Shown here piece after piece: positions 8,675 to 18,134 of a DNA stretch of 64,000 nucleotides. The first letter of the stretch is position 1; each line of letters opens with the position of its first letter. The notes under the pieces were generated by a model that worked only from the letters and a program-made list of their open reading frames with translations, was not told where the DNA came from and ran no database searches. The stretch covers positions 4,030,001-4,094,000 of the forward strand of contig OY763414.1 of assembly GCA_963667435.1 (NCBI GenBank), given 5' to 3'. Made by a program: the position numbers and the translations under genes. The DNA is from Marispirochaeta sp963667435 (GTDB taxonomy: Bacteria; Spirochaetota; Spirochaetia; JC444; Marispirochaetaceae).

Positions 8675-9215
8675 TAATGAAATACTTTCTGCATATATTG
8701 ACGGAGAGCTGGAACAGGGCTGGCACAGTAAAGTCGCCGGTCATGCTGCAGGTTGTTCCGTATGTCAGGAGAATGAACACCGTTTGCGGAATGTTCAGGC
8801 TTTTTTGCATTCCGGCGATAGTGAAACCTGCATGGTTGCAGACGAAGCTGCCATTGCTGTCTGGCGGGGAGTGATGCGCTCCCGGGACCGTCGTGCCTAC
8901 TATACGGTACCCTTCAGACGTCTCCGGTTGTCTCTTACGGCGATTGCGGTAATTGGACTGGTCTGTGCCGGACTCGGTGCCCTGGGTATGTTTTATGTTA
9001 CCGGTGGTCTGCAGCCCGGGGAGGCTTCAATTGCGGCCATTGATCCGCTTATCGATCAGGTGGACGGTTTCGAGTCAGTGGAAGAACTGATCAGTTATCT
9101 GGAAGAGAACGATCAGGGCGTCAGTATCACTATTGAGCTGCCTGAGGATTCGGTGTTTATGGTAATGGGAGAACCTCAGTTTCTCAGAACCGCTGAATAC
9201 CGCCAGGGAGAATAG
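8664..9215 (+). CDS. Membrane-bound anti-sigma factor with zinc-finger motif
   Basis: 183 residues. The cytoplasmic N-terminus carries the anti-sigma zinc motif His27-x3-Cys31-x2-Cys34 (ZAS/zf-HC2 type), which binds an ECF sigma factor. One membrane helix follows at about 89-112, then an extracytoplasmic domain of about 70 residues rich in acidic residues, likely the sensor. The ATG overlaps the sigma gene by 11 nt and has a strong AGGAGG. Inferred role: hold the adjacent sigma factor at the membrane until an envelope signal releases it. Confidence 0.85.
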   Translation: MCPDNEILSAYIDGELEQGWHSKVAGHAAGCSVCQENEHRLRNVQAFLHSGDSETCMVADEAAIAVWRGVMRSRDRRAYYTVPFRRLRLSLTAIAVIGLVCAGLGALGMFYVTGGLQPGEASIAAIDPLIDQVDGFESVEELISYLEENDQGVSITIELPEDSVFMVMGEPQFLRTAEYRQGE

Positions 9216-9223
9216 GGGGCATC

Positions 9224-9703
9224 TTGCGCTTCATCATTGCTTTTCTCCTCTTCCTTTCCTCTTTTGGCGTTTCGGCGCAGGATCAGCCTGATTCTGCAAA
9301 TCTGCTCGATCAGGTTCTTTACCTCCAGCTGCACGCAAGGCTTATCTCACGCACCGGAGATGTTCTATGGCAGATGGACAATAACGCCTATACCATTTCC
9401 GGACGCACTGTTGATGTCCGCCTTGAAGGCAGCAATGTAATGGCCATCTCCCGCTTAACCCCATATCTGAATCATGATGAAGGTGTTCTGCTTGTGGCCC
9501 AGGGCGAAGTATGGTACAACCGGTTCAGTGCTGAAGATGTAAAATATCTTTCCGGAATGACGAGCATCCCACTGAGTCTGGGAGAGAGCGCCCTGTTTTT
9601 TCCCATGGGGGTTGAGCCCCACGGAGAAGAGGATCGTTCATTCATTCTTGAAATAGAAATTACCGTAGATAAGTTATCACAGCTTCAGGCAGACAACAAA
9701 TAA
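9224..9703 (+). CDS. Small secreted protein in the ECF sigma operon
   Basis: 159 residues starting at TTG 9224 after AGGGGG. Residues 1-18 form a signal peptide ending VSAQ. The mature part is mostly strand-like with no cysteine and no recognised family. It sits 8 nt after the anti-sigma gene and 11 nt before the transglutaminase-like gene, so it is surely co-transcribed. Its role is unknown; a target or co-sensor of the sigma system is an inference from position only. Confidence 0.7.
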   Translation: MRFIIAFLLFLSSFGVSAQDQPDSANLLDQVLYLQLHARLISRTGDVLWQMDNNAYTISGRTVDVRLEGSNVMAISRLTPYLNHDEGVLLVAQGEVWYNRFSAEDVKYLSGMTSIPLSLGESALFFPMGVEPHGEEDRSFILEIEITVDKLSQLQADNK

Positions 9704-9714
9704 TTGGTGACAGT

Positions 9715-11370
9715 ATGGCAATACCCGGATCGGTAAGGAATTTACTGCGGGATCAGCGAATTCTTCCCGTAATTTTTCTCATAACCCTTGTTGTTTTATA
9801 TATCTTCTCCTCCCGGATGATTGAAAAATCCCCGAAGATAGAGTCAATTACTCCCGAGGTGGGAGAACCCGGCAAGGTTCTTGTTATCACCGGGGAACAT
9901 TTTGGTGATTCCCGCAATGGAAGTGAAGTGATTTTCGCAGGATCACGGCCCAATTCCCGCTCTTATGTTGAGTGGACCGATACCCGTATAAGTGTGCAGA
10001 TTCCCGAAGAAGTGAGCTCCGGCAGACTGATGGTTCGCCGGGATAATGAAACCAGTAATACCGTACTGTTTACCAGTTCAAATGATATTCCCAAACTGCT
10101 TTCCGGGCCGGCTGCTCCGGGAATGCCCTATATTGAAGCCCTGGAGCCGGCAAATACAGCCATCGGTTCTGTAGTAACCATCCGGGGTCTCAATTTCGGC
10201 AGCGACCAGGGCGGCGGCAGGGTCTATTTTGCTTCGACTCTCTCCCAGGCTGCGGACGATGCTGAGCCGGTTGCTATGGGGATTCAGTGTTCTTCTGCGG
10301 ATTTTGATTATGAAGCCTGGGGTGATACTGAAGTTTCCGTAAGGGTTCCCGACGGTGCCACCTCAGGAAGTATTCGGCTGGTAACCGACCGTGGTGTAAG
10401 TAATGCACTCTATTTTGAGGTATCCGATATGGTGGGGGACAGGCTTCTGCCCAACAAGCGGGGATACCAGGTGAATTATACTGTGGAAGTGGAAAATGTG
10501 AATGCTTCTCCGGATAATGCTCTGAACCTCTGGATTCCCAATGTAATAGGCGGAAGCTCCCAGACAAACCTTGATGCTGTACGTGATCCGGAACCTTTGT
10601 GGGAAAACTATAACGGTGTCGCCCGTTATAGGCTTACGGATGTTGAACCCTGGCGGCGCTATACCATATCCATTACCTACTGGCTGGATCGGACAGCCCT
10701 GGAAACCCGTATTACTCCGGCGAAAGTGTCATCCTCATATGACCGGGACTGGAAATTATATAAGGTTTTCACCTCTCCTGATACCATTGTCTCTTCTGCG
10801 GATCCGCAGATCATCAGGCTTGCTGAACGGACAGTGGGCCGTGAACAGAATCCCTACTACAAGGCCAGGGCACTTTACCGGATGATGATTGAGGATTTTG
10901 CACCCCGCAGGACTGGTAATCCGGATGCTGATGCCTTTATTGAATCCCGGCAGGGCGATTCCTTCGATTACAACCGTCTTTATACGGCACTCCTTCGCGC
11001 GGTGCATGTGCCGGCCCGGGTAATTGCCGGAAGCTATATCTTCAACGACGGATCAACAACCTTCCATTATTGGGCGGAATACTATCTCCATGGCTTCGGC
11101 TGGGTCCCGGTGGATGTCTTTATGGGGGATCATGGTCATGAGGTTGACGAGGAGATCGAAAATCCTGAAGACTACTATTTCGGCAGTGTGGATAACCGCA
11201 GAATCCTCTTTTCCCGGGGTATTGTGGAGATTAAGCCAACGGATCCCAAGAGTATGGTAAGGGTAAAGGACAGGGTCTACAGTCTGCAGACCATCCATGA
11301 AGAGGCCGTCGGGAATATCGAAGATTATGAGAGCCGATGGTATCCTTTGAGGGTTATCGACCGCTGGTAA
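9715..11370 (+). CDS. Membrane-anchored IPT/TIG and transglutaminase-like protein
   Basis: 551 residues: a short cytoplasmic N-terminus, one membrane helix (about 17-34), an IPT/TIG domain (about 38-120), a second IPT/TIG domain (about 136-238), a linker domain, and a transglutaminase-like domain (about 365-490). The catalytic His451 (HYWAEYYL) and Asp467 (WVPVD) are present. The usual catalytic Cys, in a G-x-C-x-D-Y context, is Ser416 (GDSFDY); the codon is TCC. The enzyme may therefore be inactive or use serine. The domain should face the periplasm. It is the last gene of the ECF sigma operon. Confidence 0.8.
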   Translation: MAIPGSVRNLLRDQRILPVIFLITLVVLYIFSSRMIEKSPKIESITPEVGEPGKVLVITGEHFGDSRNGSEVIFAGSRPNSRSYVEWTDTRISVQIPEEVSSGRLMVRRDNETSNTVLFTSSNDIPKLLSGPAAPGMPYIEALEPANTAIGSVVTIRGLNFGSDQGGGRVYFASTLSQAADDAEPVAMGIQCSSADFDYEAWGDTEVSVRVPDGATSGSIRLVTDRGVSNALYFEVSDMVGDRLLPNKRGYQVNYTVEVENVNASPDNALNLWIPNVIGGSSQTNLDAVRDPEPLWENYNGVARYRLTDVEPWRRYTISITYWLDRTALETRITPAKVSSSYDRDWKLYKVFTSPDTIVSSADPQIIRLAERTVGREQNPYYKARALYRMMIEDFAPRRTGNPDADAFIESRQGDSFDYNRLYTALLRAVHVPARVIAGSYIFNDGSTTFHYWAEYYLHGFGWVPVDVFMGDHGHEVDEEIENPEDYYFGSVDNRRILFSRGIVEIKPTDPKSMVRVKDRVYSLQTIHEEAVGNIEDYESRWYPLRVIDRW

Positions 11371-11384
11371 TGCTTCATTTTAAG

Positions 11385-11396
11385 GGCGGTACCGCC
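11385..11396. other. 12-bp GC-rich perfect palindrome
   Basis: GGCGGTACCGCC lies 14 nt after the transglutaminase-like gene and upstream of the CNBD-gene promoter. It has no loop-forming centre and no U-run, so it is a poor terminator; it could be a protein-binding site. Confidence 0.3.
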
Positions 11397-11419
11397 GAGA
11401 ATAGGGTTAGTGGTATGCG

Positions 11420-11449
11420 TTGACAAAGGCGTTGCGCGGGCCATATACT
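11420..11449 (+). promoter_or_regulatory. Sigma-70-type promoter of the CNBD regulator
   Basis: Consensus -35 TTGACA (11420-11425), 18-bp spacer and -10 TATACT (11444-11449). The predicted start, about 11456, lies 23 nt before the ATG, with GGGAG as ribosome site. Confidence 0.8.
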
Positions 11450-11478
11450 TAGTTTGAGCATCGTAAACCGGGAGCGAT

Positions 11479-12711
11479 ATGAATAATCCTTTACAGCTGT
11501 CGCTGGTTAACTTTAAAAAAGGCGCATACATAATTGTAGAAGGGAAGCAGAAGGCCGACTGTTTCTACATTATCCGCTCCGGAAAGGTCAGCATCAGTAA
11601 GGAAGTAGAAGTTGTGGAAGAGGAGGGTGGTAACCTCCTTGCACCGGGAGATTTCTTCGGTGTTGTTTCCACCATGTCATCCCACAGTCATATCGAAACT
11701 GCTCAGGCTCTAACGGACGTAACCCTCATTGCTGTGCGGCGGGAACAGTACGGACTGCTTATAGAGCGCAATGCCCCGGTTGCAATGAAGATTATTCAGC
11801 AGTTTTCCAAGAAGATGCGCTATTTCGACGAAGCCCTTGCGCGGCTTACGCTGAAAAGCGGAGATTCCGAGGATCTCGGGCATCTTTTTCGGGTGGCTGA
11901 GTATTATGCCCGTCAGAATCAGTTTAATCTTGCCTACTACGCCTATCATCAATACATAGTAAACTCTCCCAATGGTTCGAATCTCAGAGTTGCAAAAGAG
12001 CGGATGGCTAAAATCAAACCCTATGCCAAAGCGGTCTACCTTGACCTGAACGGAGAAGAGTTTACTCGGACTTATCCCAAAAACACCATGATCTTTTCCG
12101 AGGCTCAGCCCGGAAAAGAGATGTACATCATCCAGAAGGGCAGTGTAAAGATAACCAAGATACAGAACGATAACGAGGTTATGCTTGCCCTTCTCAAGGC
12201 CGGGGATATGTTCGGGGAAATGTCACTGCTGGAAGATAAACCTCGTTCCGCCTCGGCTATCGCCCACGAAGACACTGTTCTTATGGCGGTTAACAAGGCA
12301 AACTTTACCCGTATGGTTTCAAATCAGCCCCAGTTGATTTCGAAGCTTACTCAGATTCTGTCCGAGCGGCTCTGGTTTGTTCACAAGCAGCTTGCAAATA
12401 CGCAGCTCTCGGATCCTCTGGGGCGGCTCTACGATGCTCTGCATATTCAGCTTGAAAAACTGCGTATTCCTATGTCCAATGAAGCTTACACCTTTGATAT
12501 AGGGCCCAAGGAGCTTGGTAATATGGTGGGACTGCCGAAGGATGAGGTCAATCTGATTATGCGCAAACTCTTTGAGAACTCAAAGGTTAAGATTGTCGAT
12601 AATCGCATTCATGTGAGCGATATTGAAGAGATTGAAAAACAGACCAAGTATTTCCGTAAAATGGAAAAAATTGAAAAAGCCCGCCGCCAGGGTTCAATGA
12701 ACCTTAAATAA
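11479..12711 (+). CDS. Crp/Fnr-type regulator with two cyclic-nucleotide-binding domains
   Basis: 410 residues: a first cNMP-binding fold (about 8-110, with GDFFGVVS), a helical linker resembling a TPR unit (about 130-190), and a second cNMP-binding fold (about 196-310) with the better-conserved loop GDMFGEMSLLEDKPRSASA. A winged-helix-like segment follows (about 335-395, with IGPKELGNMVGLPKDEVNLIMRKL), then a charged tail. The second fold keeps the Glu and Arg that contact phosphate in true cAMP sites; the first does not. Likely a transcription regulator or cyclic-nucleotide receptor. It has its own strong promoter. Confidence 0.85.
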   Translation: MNNPLQLSLVNFKKGAYIIVEGKQKADCFYIIRSGKVSISKEVEVVEEEGGNLLAPGDFFGVVSTMSSHSHIETAQALTDVTLIAVRREQYGLLIERNAPVAMKIIQQFSKKMRYFDEALARLTLKSGDSEDLGHLFRVAEYYARQNQFNLAYYAYHQYIVNSPNGSNLRVAKERMAKIKPYAKAVYLDLNGEEFTRTYPKNTMIFSEAQPGKEMYIIQKGSVKITKIQNDNEVMLALLKAGDMFGEMSLLEDKPRSASAIAHEDTVLMAVNKANFTRMVSNQPQLISKLTQILSERLWFVHKQLANTQLSDPLGRLYDALHIQLEKLRIPMSNEAYTFDIGPKELGNMVGLPKDEVNLIMRKLFENSKVKIVDNRIHVSDIEEIEKQTKYFRKMEKIEKARRQGSMNLK

Positions 12712-12740
12712 TCCTTGCCAATCGTATTTTCGTCATTTTT

Positions 12741-13463
12741 TCAGGGAAAAAATACCTGACCCAGAACTTTCACAGAGACTCCGTTGCGTACTCTGCGGTA
12801 TTCTGTCAGCAGCTGTTCCCCTCCGTTGTAACTCAACACGGTAACAAGTATGCCCGCTGTCGAATTCAGCCGGGAAAACAGTGATAGCTCCACACTGTCG
12901 GTACTGTAGGCAAGCAGCAGGGCATCATATCGCTGGGGGCTGTTTTCTGCCAGCCGGGCTTTTCCGCTTTCCACCTGAATATTGTTATAGCCGAGATCAG
13001 CATAGAGAGATGAATAGATACTGCTGTTGGCAGTGTTGAACTCAATCTGTACTACTTCCGCTGCCAGACGCGAGACCAGGGCTGCAAGATAGCCTGAATC
13101 GGGTCCTGCTACTAGTACCTTTTTACCGGTAAGGTCCCCCGCCGGTGCTATCATAGCTGCCAGTTCGGAAGGAGCCGGCAGCAGAGCTCCTTTCCCCAGG
13201 GGAACCGGCGTGTCCAGATAGGCCATGGCCTGGGATGGGCCGGATATAAAGCGGTGTCGGGGGACTGTGCCGAAGCTGGCATTCAGCTGAGCAGTTGTCA
13301 GCAGGCCCGATTCCGCCAGTGTTCCCGCAAGTTCTTTTCTCTGCGTCTCAGTTGTCTCACTTATTGCTCCTTCCTGGGCCAGAAGACCGGGAGTGATGCA
13401 GTAAAAGAGAAGAACAACAAGTGTGGGAATTTTCAACCATCTCCGGAGGATTGATACGCTCAT
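12741..13463 (-). CDS. Exported PIMT-like protein (L-isoaspartate methyltransferase fold)
   Basis: 240 residues with a signal peptide (hydrophobic 14-27, likely cut after LLAQ), then a sequence resembling protein-L-isoaspartate O-methyltransferase: TVPRHRFI (66-73), AYLDTPVPLGKG (81-92), and the SAM-binding position VLVAGPDSGY (116-125). The family usually has a VLEIGTGSGY-like glycine loop; here two positions of it are changed. The export signal and altered loop make methyl transfer with cytoplasmic SAM doubtful. A TTG at 13436 is an alternative start. There is no Shine-Dalgarno at the ATG. Confidence 0.7.
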   Translation of the reverse strand: MSVSILRRWLKIPTLVVLLFYCITPGLLAQEGAISETTETQRKELAGTLAESGLLTTAQLNASFGTVPRHRFISGPSQAMAYLDTPVPLGKGALLPAPSELAAMIAPAGDLTGKKVLVAGPDSGYLAALVSRLAAEVVQIEFNTANSSIYSSLYADLGYNNIQVESGKARLAENSPQRYDALLLAYSTDSVELSLFSRLNSTAGILVTVLSYNGGEQLLTEYRRVRNGVSVKVLGQVFFP

Positions 13464-13535
13464 CTAAATAAAGATTCTATACCGGAAAGGCATCTTTGCA
13501 CCAGTCATCCGGTTTTCTGTTTCCACCGACATGTG

Positions 13536-13565
13536 TTGAAGCTGAGGGGCCTCTTTTGGTAGTAT
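13536..13565 (+). promoter_or_regulatory. Probable valS promoter
   Basis: -35 TTGAAG (13536-13541), 18-bp spacer and -10 TAGTAT (13560-13565). The predicted start, about 13572, lies 27 nt before the preferred valS ATG. Confidence 0.5.
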
Positions 13566-13598
13566 ATGCCTCATTCGTTTATCGCAAAGGAGCGTTCA

Positions 13599-16253
13599 AT
13601 GGCCGCAGAGACACTGCCAAAAGCCTATAATCCCAAAGATTTTGAGGACCGCATCTACGCTATGTGGGAAGAGATGAAAGCATTTTCTCCCGAAACCGGT
13701 GTGCGGAATGAAGGCGGGGACCCCTTTGTTATTGTCATTCCTCCTCCCAATGTAACCGGTGTGCTGCATATGGGGCACGGTCTTAATAATACCCTGCAGG
13801 ATATGCTTATACGCTTCTACCGTATGAAGGGAGTTCCCACCCTTTGGGTTCCCGGAACCGACCATGCCGGTATTGCAACCCAGAATGTTGTTGAACGGCG
13901 TCTTAAGGCCAGGGGAACCGGCAGACATGAGCTTGGCCGGGAGAAGTTTGTTGAAGAGACCTGGAAGGTCAAGGAAGAGCACCACGGTATAATTACCAAA
14001 CAGCTGAAAAAAATAGGAGCTTCCTGCGACTGGAGCAGGGAACGCTTTACCCTGGATGAAGGTTTGTCCCGGGCTGTTCGCGAGGTATTTGTTACCCTCT
14101 ACGAGAGAGGGCTGGTGTATAAGGGTAACTATCTGGTTAACTGGTGTCCCAGCTGCGGAACCGCACTTGCTGACGATGAGGTGGAGCACCAGGAGTCTCA
14201 GGGCAGACTTACCTGGCTTAATTATCCTCTGGAGGATGGTTCCGGCAATGTACAGGTTGCTACAACCAGGCCTGAGACAATGCTGGGAGACACCGCTGTT
14301 GCGGTTCATCCCGAAGATGAACGCTATGCACAGCTCATTGGAAAGAATGTAAAGCTTCCCCTTACTGACCGGCTCTTGCCCATAATTGCCGACACTTATG
14401 TGGATCGGGAGTTCGGTTCCGGTGCGGTCAAGATAACCCCGGCTCACGACCCGAACGACTGGGAAATCGGCAAGCGGCATAATCTGGCGATTATTAATAT
14501 CCTTAATGATGATGCCACCCTCAACGGGAATGTTCCGGAAGAGTTCCGGGGGCTGCCGGTAAAAGAGGCGAGGAAGAAGGTGCTTGCCGCCCTGAATGCC
14601 CTTGGGGTGGTTGCTGATGCAAAAGATCATACCCATCAGGTAGGCCATTGCTACCGCTGTGATACGGTTATTGAGCCCTATCTTTCGGAACAGTGGTTTG
14701 TAAAGATGCGCTCCATGGCAGATAAGGCTCTGGATGCCTGGCGTAAAAATGATATTATCTTCTTTCCAAAAAAGTGGGAAAATACATATCGTAACTGGCT
14801 TGAAGGCATCCGCGACTGGTGTATAAGCCGACAGCTCTGGTGGGGACACCGGATTCCCGTATGGTATTGCGAAGATTGCGGTGAAATGATGGTCCTGCGG
14901 GAGGATCCATCTTCCTGCAGCAAGTGCGGCTCAGGAAATATCCGGCAGGATGAGGATGTCCTGGACACCTGGTTTTCTTCCTGGCTCTGGCCTTTCAGTA
15001 CCCTGGGCTGGCCGGAAAAAACGCCTGATCTGAACAAGTTCTATCCTACTACAGCGCTGGTAACCGGCTATGATATCATCTTTTTCTGGGTTTCCCGGAT
15101 GATTATGGCGGGCCTTGAGTTTATGGAAAAAATCCCCTTCCGGGATATCTATATAACCGGTCTTGTCCGGGACAAGCAGGGAAGGAAGATGTCCAAATCC
15201 CTGGGTAACGGAATTGATCCCCTGGAGGTTGTAAATCTCTATGGTGCGGACGCAATGCGCTTTACCCTGGTTTTCCTGGCTTCCCAGGGGCAGGATATTC
15301 TAATAGATATGGACAGCTTCAAACTCGGGAGTAAGTTTGCCAATAAAATTTGGAATGCCGCCCGTTATCTGCTGATGAATATGGAAGGTCGAAGCATAAA
15401 GCCTCTTGCAGAGTGTGAGCTGAAGGATATCGACCGCTGGATTCTGCATCAGCTGAACGAAGCAGCCGGCGGGGTTGACCGGGCCATGAAGGGCTATCGC
15501 TTTAATGAAGCCGCCCAGGCAGCCTATGAGTTCTTCTGGAATGATTTCTGTGACTGGTATATCGAAGCGTCCAAACTTTCTCTCTATGCGGAGGACCTAT
15601 CGGAACGGGACCGGGCTGCAAGCCTTCTGGCGGGAATCCTTGAAGAGTCTCTGAGACTCCTGCATCCCTTTGTCTCCTTCGTCACCGAAGAAATTTACCA
15701 GAAACTTCCCAACAGTGAAGGGGCGGTCATCCTTGCCGAGTATCCCGAATACACCGAGAGCCGCCGTGCGGATGATGCAGTAAAGCATTTCGGTCTGCTT
15801 CAGGATATGATCCGGGGAGTACGGACCCTACGCAGCGAGTTTACTATTCCGCCGGAGAAGAAAATAAATGTTCACATTAAACTTGATTCGGGATTCGGCT
15901 CGGCACAGTTTTTCCGGGATCACCTGAAGCTTGCTTCAAGCCTCATAAACGCGGCAGAGCTTACTGTTAACGAAGAATCTCCTGCACTGGAAGGAGGTAT
16001 GCCGGTGGCGGGCTCGGGTTATGAGAGCTATGTCTTTATCCGGGATGCCATTGATGTTGAAGCAGAGGTTGCCAAGATGGAAAAGGAGATCGGTAAGCTT
16101 ATGAAGCTGATTAAATCCACTGAAGGCAAGCTTTCCAACGACAAGTTTATCTCTAATGCGCCGGAAGAGGTCATAGCCAAAGAAAAGGATAAGCTTGCGG
16201 AGTTTCAGGAACGAAGCACAAAGCTTTCACGGTATATTGAAGAGCTGAAATAG
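13599..16253 (+). CDS. valS: Valyl-tRNA synthetase
   Basis: Class I synthetase charging tRNA-Val, with editing of misactivated threonine. 884 residues, the normal length. HMGH at 57-60 is the HIGH motif and KMSKS is at 530-534. Between them lie the CP1 editing domain (about 200-330) and two CxxC pairs of a zinc-binding insertion. The C-terminal 60 or so residues form the usual ValS coiled coil. The ATG at 13599 has AAAGGAG 6 nt upstream; the ATG at 13566 lies at the predicted transcription start and lacks a site. The gene ends 6 nt from the convergent GGDEF gene. Confidence 0.96.
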   Translation: MAAETLPKAYNPKDFEDRIYAMWEEMKAFSPETGVRNEGGDPFVIVIPPPNVTGVLHMGHGLNNTLQDMLIRFYRMKGVPTLWVPGTDHAGIATQNVVERRLKARGTGRHELGREKFVEETWKVKEEHHGIITKQLKKIGASCDWSRERFTLDEGLSRAVREVFVTLYERGLVYKGNYLVNWCPSCGTALADDEVEHQESQGRLTWLNYPLEDGSGNVQVATTRPETMLGDTAVAVHPEDERYAQLIGKNVKLPLTDRLLPIIADTYVDREFGSGAVKITPAHDPNDWEIGKRHNLAIINILNDDATLNGNVPEEFRGLPVKEARKKVLAALNALGVVADAKDHTHQVGHCYRCDTVIEPYLSEQWFVKMRSMADKALDAWRKNDIIFFPKKWENTYRNWLEGIRDWCISRQLWWGHRIPVWYCEDCGEMMVLREDPSSCSKCGSGNIRQDEDVLDTWFSSWLWPFSTLGWPEKTPDLNKFYPTTALVTGYDIIFFWVSRMIMAGLEFMEKIPFRDIYITGLVRDKQGRKMSKSLGNGIDPLEVVNLYGADAMRFTLVFLASQGQDILIDMDSFKLGSKFANKIWNAARYLLMNMEGRSIKPLAECELKDIDRWILHQLNEAAGGVDRAMKGYRFNEAAQAAYEFFWNDFCDWYIEASKLSLYAEDLSERDRAASLLAGILEESLRLLHPFVSFVTEEIYQKLPNSEGAVILAEYPEYTESRRADDAVKHFGLLQDMIRGVRTLRSEFTIPPEKKINVHIKLDSGFGSAQFFRDHLKLASSLINAAELTVNEESPALEGGMPVAGSGYESYVFIRDAIDVEAEVAKMEKEIGKLMKLIKSTEGKLSNDKFISNAPEEVIAKEKDKLAEFQERSTKLSRYIEELK

Positions 16254-16259
16254 AGCAGC

Positions 16260-18038
16260 CTATACGTCTTTATCAGGGGCAGAGCCGATAGTACGGTTTC
16301 TGCCTCTTTCTTTTGCCTGGTAAAGGGCAGTATCTGCCCGTTTAAGCAGTGCAGAACTGTCTTCAGAGAAATCCCGGTCGGATGCTGCAAGTCCTATGCT
16401 TACGCTAATACCGATTCCATTGTATTGGCTGAATCTAACCTCATTTATGGAATTCCTGATCCGTTCTGCCGTCTCATAGGCGTTATCAAAACCTGTTTCA
16501 GGCAGAATAACCGTAAACTCCTCACCACCGTAGCGTGCGGGAATGTCGTTGATCCGCAGAGAATTCCGAATGGTTATGGCTGCCGCTTTTAGAATCTCAT
16601 CACCAGCTTCATGCCCGAAGGTATCATTAATGGATTTAAAATGATCAATATCGATCATCAGTATAGAGAGCTCATGCTTGTAGCGTCTGCACCGGACCAG
16701 TTCTTTTTCCAGAATTTCCATAAGGCTGCGGCGGTTTAATATACCTGTAAGAGGATCCGTTGCAGCAAGAAGCCGTAGCTGTTGTTCGTTCTGCTTACGC
16801 TCTGTAATATCTCTTATACTGCCTACGGCAAACCATTTCCCCTTCAACTGAAAACTTGAAACTGACAATTCCGCCGGAATGTATCCACCGGATTTTCTGC
16901 GCGCCTGCACCTCCCTGATTGTCCGCATAATGGGTCCTCTGCCGGTTTTCCTGAACCCTGGCATGCCTCTCTCTGCCTGCTCTCTGTCCTCCGGAGAGGC
17001 GATCAGGCTGTGAAGTGATTGCCCCAGAATCTCCTTCTCGGTATATCCGAAAATCTGTTCCGCCGCGGGGTTCCAGAAGGTTATTCTGTCATGGGAATCT
17101 ATCATTACCAGAGCATCGTTGGCGGATCTGCTCATCGCCCTCAGCTGATTAGTCTGTTCCAGCTTGTTTGTTCTGTTTAGCTTGAAGGAGTAAATAAGCA
17201 GTGCCGACGCGAGCAGCCCGGTAAGTGCCATCAGATGAATAAACCATTGGAAAGGGAGACTTTTTTTCCAGCCCTCCTTTGGCCGGGCCGCAAGTTGCCA
17301 TGAGCCTGTAGGCAGTACAATTGGCATGGCGATACTCTCAAGTTCCGGTTTGAAGAGTGATTCATCACCGTAAAACAGATCCCCTGTGGGGCCGGTGCCG
17401 TTCTTTCCGCGTATTGCGAGATCAATCGGGTAGTCATGGCTTGATATCATTTTACGGAAGGTTTCAAAATTTATCACCGCCGAAACAAAACCCCAGAATG
17501 TCTGTTCTTTGCCGGTATATACAGGGATTCTGGCTATTATCCCTGATCCTCCCTGTACCAGTTCAACCGGACCGGCTATGGTCATTTTACCAGTCTCATG
17601 TGCCTTTTTTACCAGCGGCCATTGTTCAGGGATAGTCCGGTAATCCATTCCCAGGACCTCCCTGTTATCTTGCTGGGGAAAGATGTACCGGATTACAAAA
17701 TCCGGCGCGGCAGCGATGTTAAACAGAGCTGTGCTCTGGTTTAAGATGAGTTCAGCCAGCGAGTCGAACTCCTCCTGGGTGATTCCCTGACTTACCGAGA
17801 TAAATGATGCCATGCTGTAGACCAGGTAAAGGTTCCTGCTCAGTTCCTCCTCCATCTCTGTTCGGATGGATACCATTTGAAGGGTTATTGTTCTTCGCTG
17901 CAGGTCTATTTGTTTAGTGTGAAAATAGGAGCTTACTCCCAGGTCTGCCAGAAAGAACAGCACTCCTGATATAAGCAGCAATATGAGATCTGGAAGGTGC
18001 AGATTGGCTGAAGATTTTCGCTTTTCATTCTTCTGCAT
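16260..18038 (-). CDS. CHASE-PAS-GGDEF diguanylate cyclase
   Basis: Makes the second messenger cyclic di-GMP from two GTP. From the ATG at 18038 the protein has 592 residues: membrane helix 1 (about 16-34), an external CHASE-type sensor domain (about 60-230), membrane helix 2 (about 260-282), a PAS domain (about 295-410) and a C-terminal GGDEF domain (about 420-580). The active motif is intact (GGEEF), and RIND, five residues before it, fits the product-inhibition site. The frame stays open to a TTG at 18083, but a TTGACC/TACCCT promoter-like pair lies within that stretch, so the ATG is preferred. It follows the terminator of the flavoprotein gene. Confidence 0.88.
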   Translation of the reverse strand: MQKNEKRKSSANLHLPDLILLLISGVLFFLADLGVSSYFHTKQIDLQRRTITLQMVSIRTEMEEELSRNLYLVYSMASFISVSQGITQEEFDSLAELILNQSTALFNIAAAPDFVIRYIFPQQDNREVLGMDYRTIPEQWPLVKKAHETGKMTIAGPVELVQGGSGIIARIPVYTGKEQTFWGFVSAVINFETFRKMISSHDYPIDLAIRGKNGTGPTGDLFYGDESLFKPELESIAMPIVLPTGSWQLAARPKEGWKKSLPFQWFIHLMALTGLLASALLIYSFKLNRTNKLEQTNQLRAMSRSANDALVMIDSHDRITFWNPAAEQIFGYTEKEILGQSLHSLIASPEDREQAERGMPGFRKTGRGPIMRTIREVQARRKSGGYIPAELSVSSFQLKGKWFAVGSIRDITERKQNEQQLRLLAATDPLTGILNRRSLMEILEKELVRCRRYKHELSILMIDIDHFKSINDTFGHEAGDEILKAAAITIRNSLRINDIPARYGGEEFTVILPETGFDNAYETAERIRNSINEVRFSQYNGIGISVSIGLAASDRDFSEDSSALLKRADTALYQAKERGRNRTIGSAPDKDV

Positions 18039-18081
18039 AATGTTGTCTTTAAGGGTAGTTTCCTTTTTATCCGGGGTCAAC

Positions 18082-18109
18082 AAAAACAGGCCGGTAAAAA
18101 CCGGCCTGT
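18082..18109 (-). terminator. Rho-independent terminator of the flavoprotein gene
   Basis: A perfect 10-bp stem (18086-18095 with 18100-18109) and a 4-nt loop. On the minus strand it is followed by four U (18082-18085). It lies 26 nt past the stop codon of the CoA-disulfide-reductase-like gene and separates it from the diguanylate cyclase gene. Confidence 0.85.
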
Positions 18110-18134
18110 GTAGTGTGAGTTTGGTTGTGGGAAA

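Noticed and set aside
13596..14849. Long open frame opposite valS (417 codons)
   Set aside because: It is the shadow of a well-conserved gene, with no start signal and unnatural composition.
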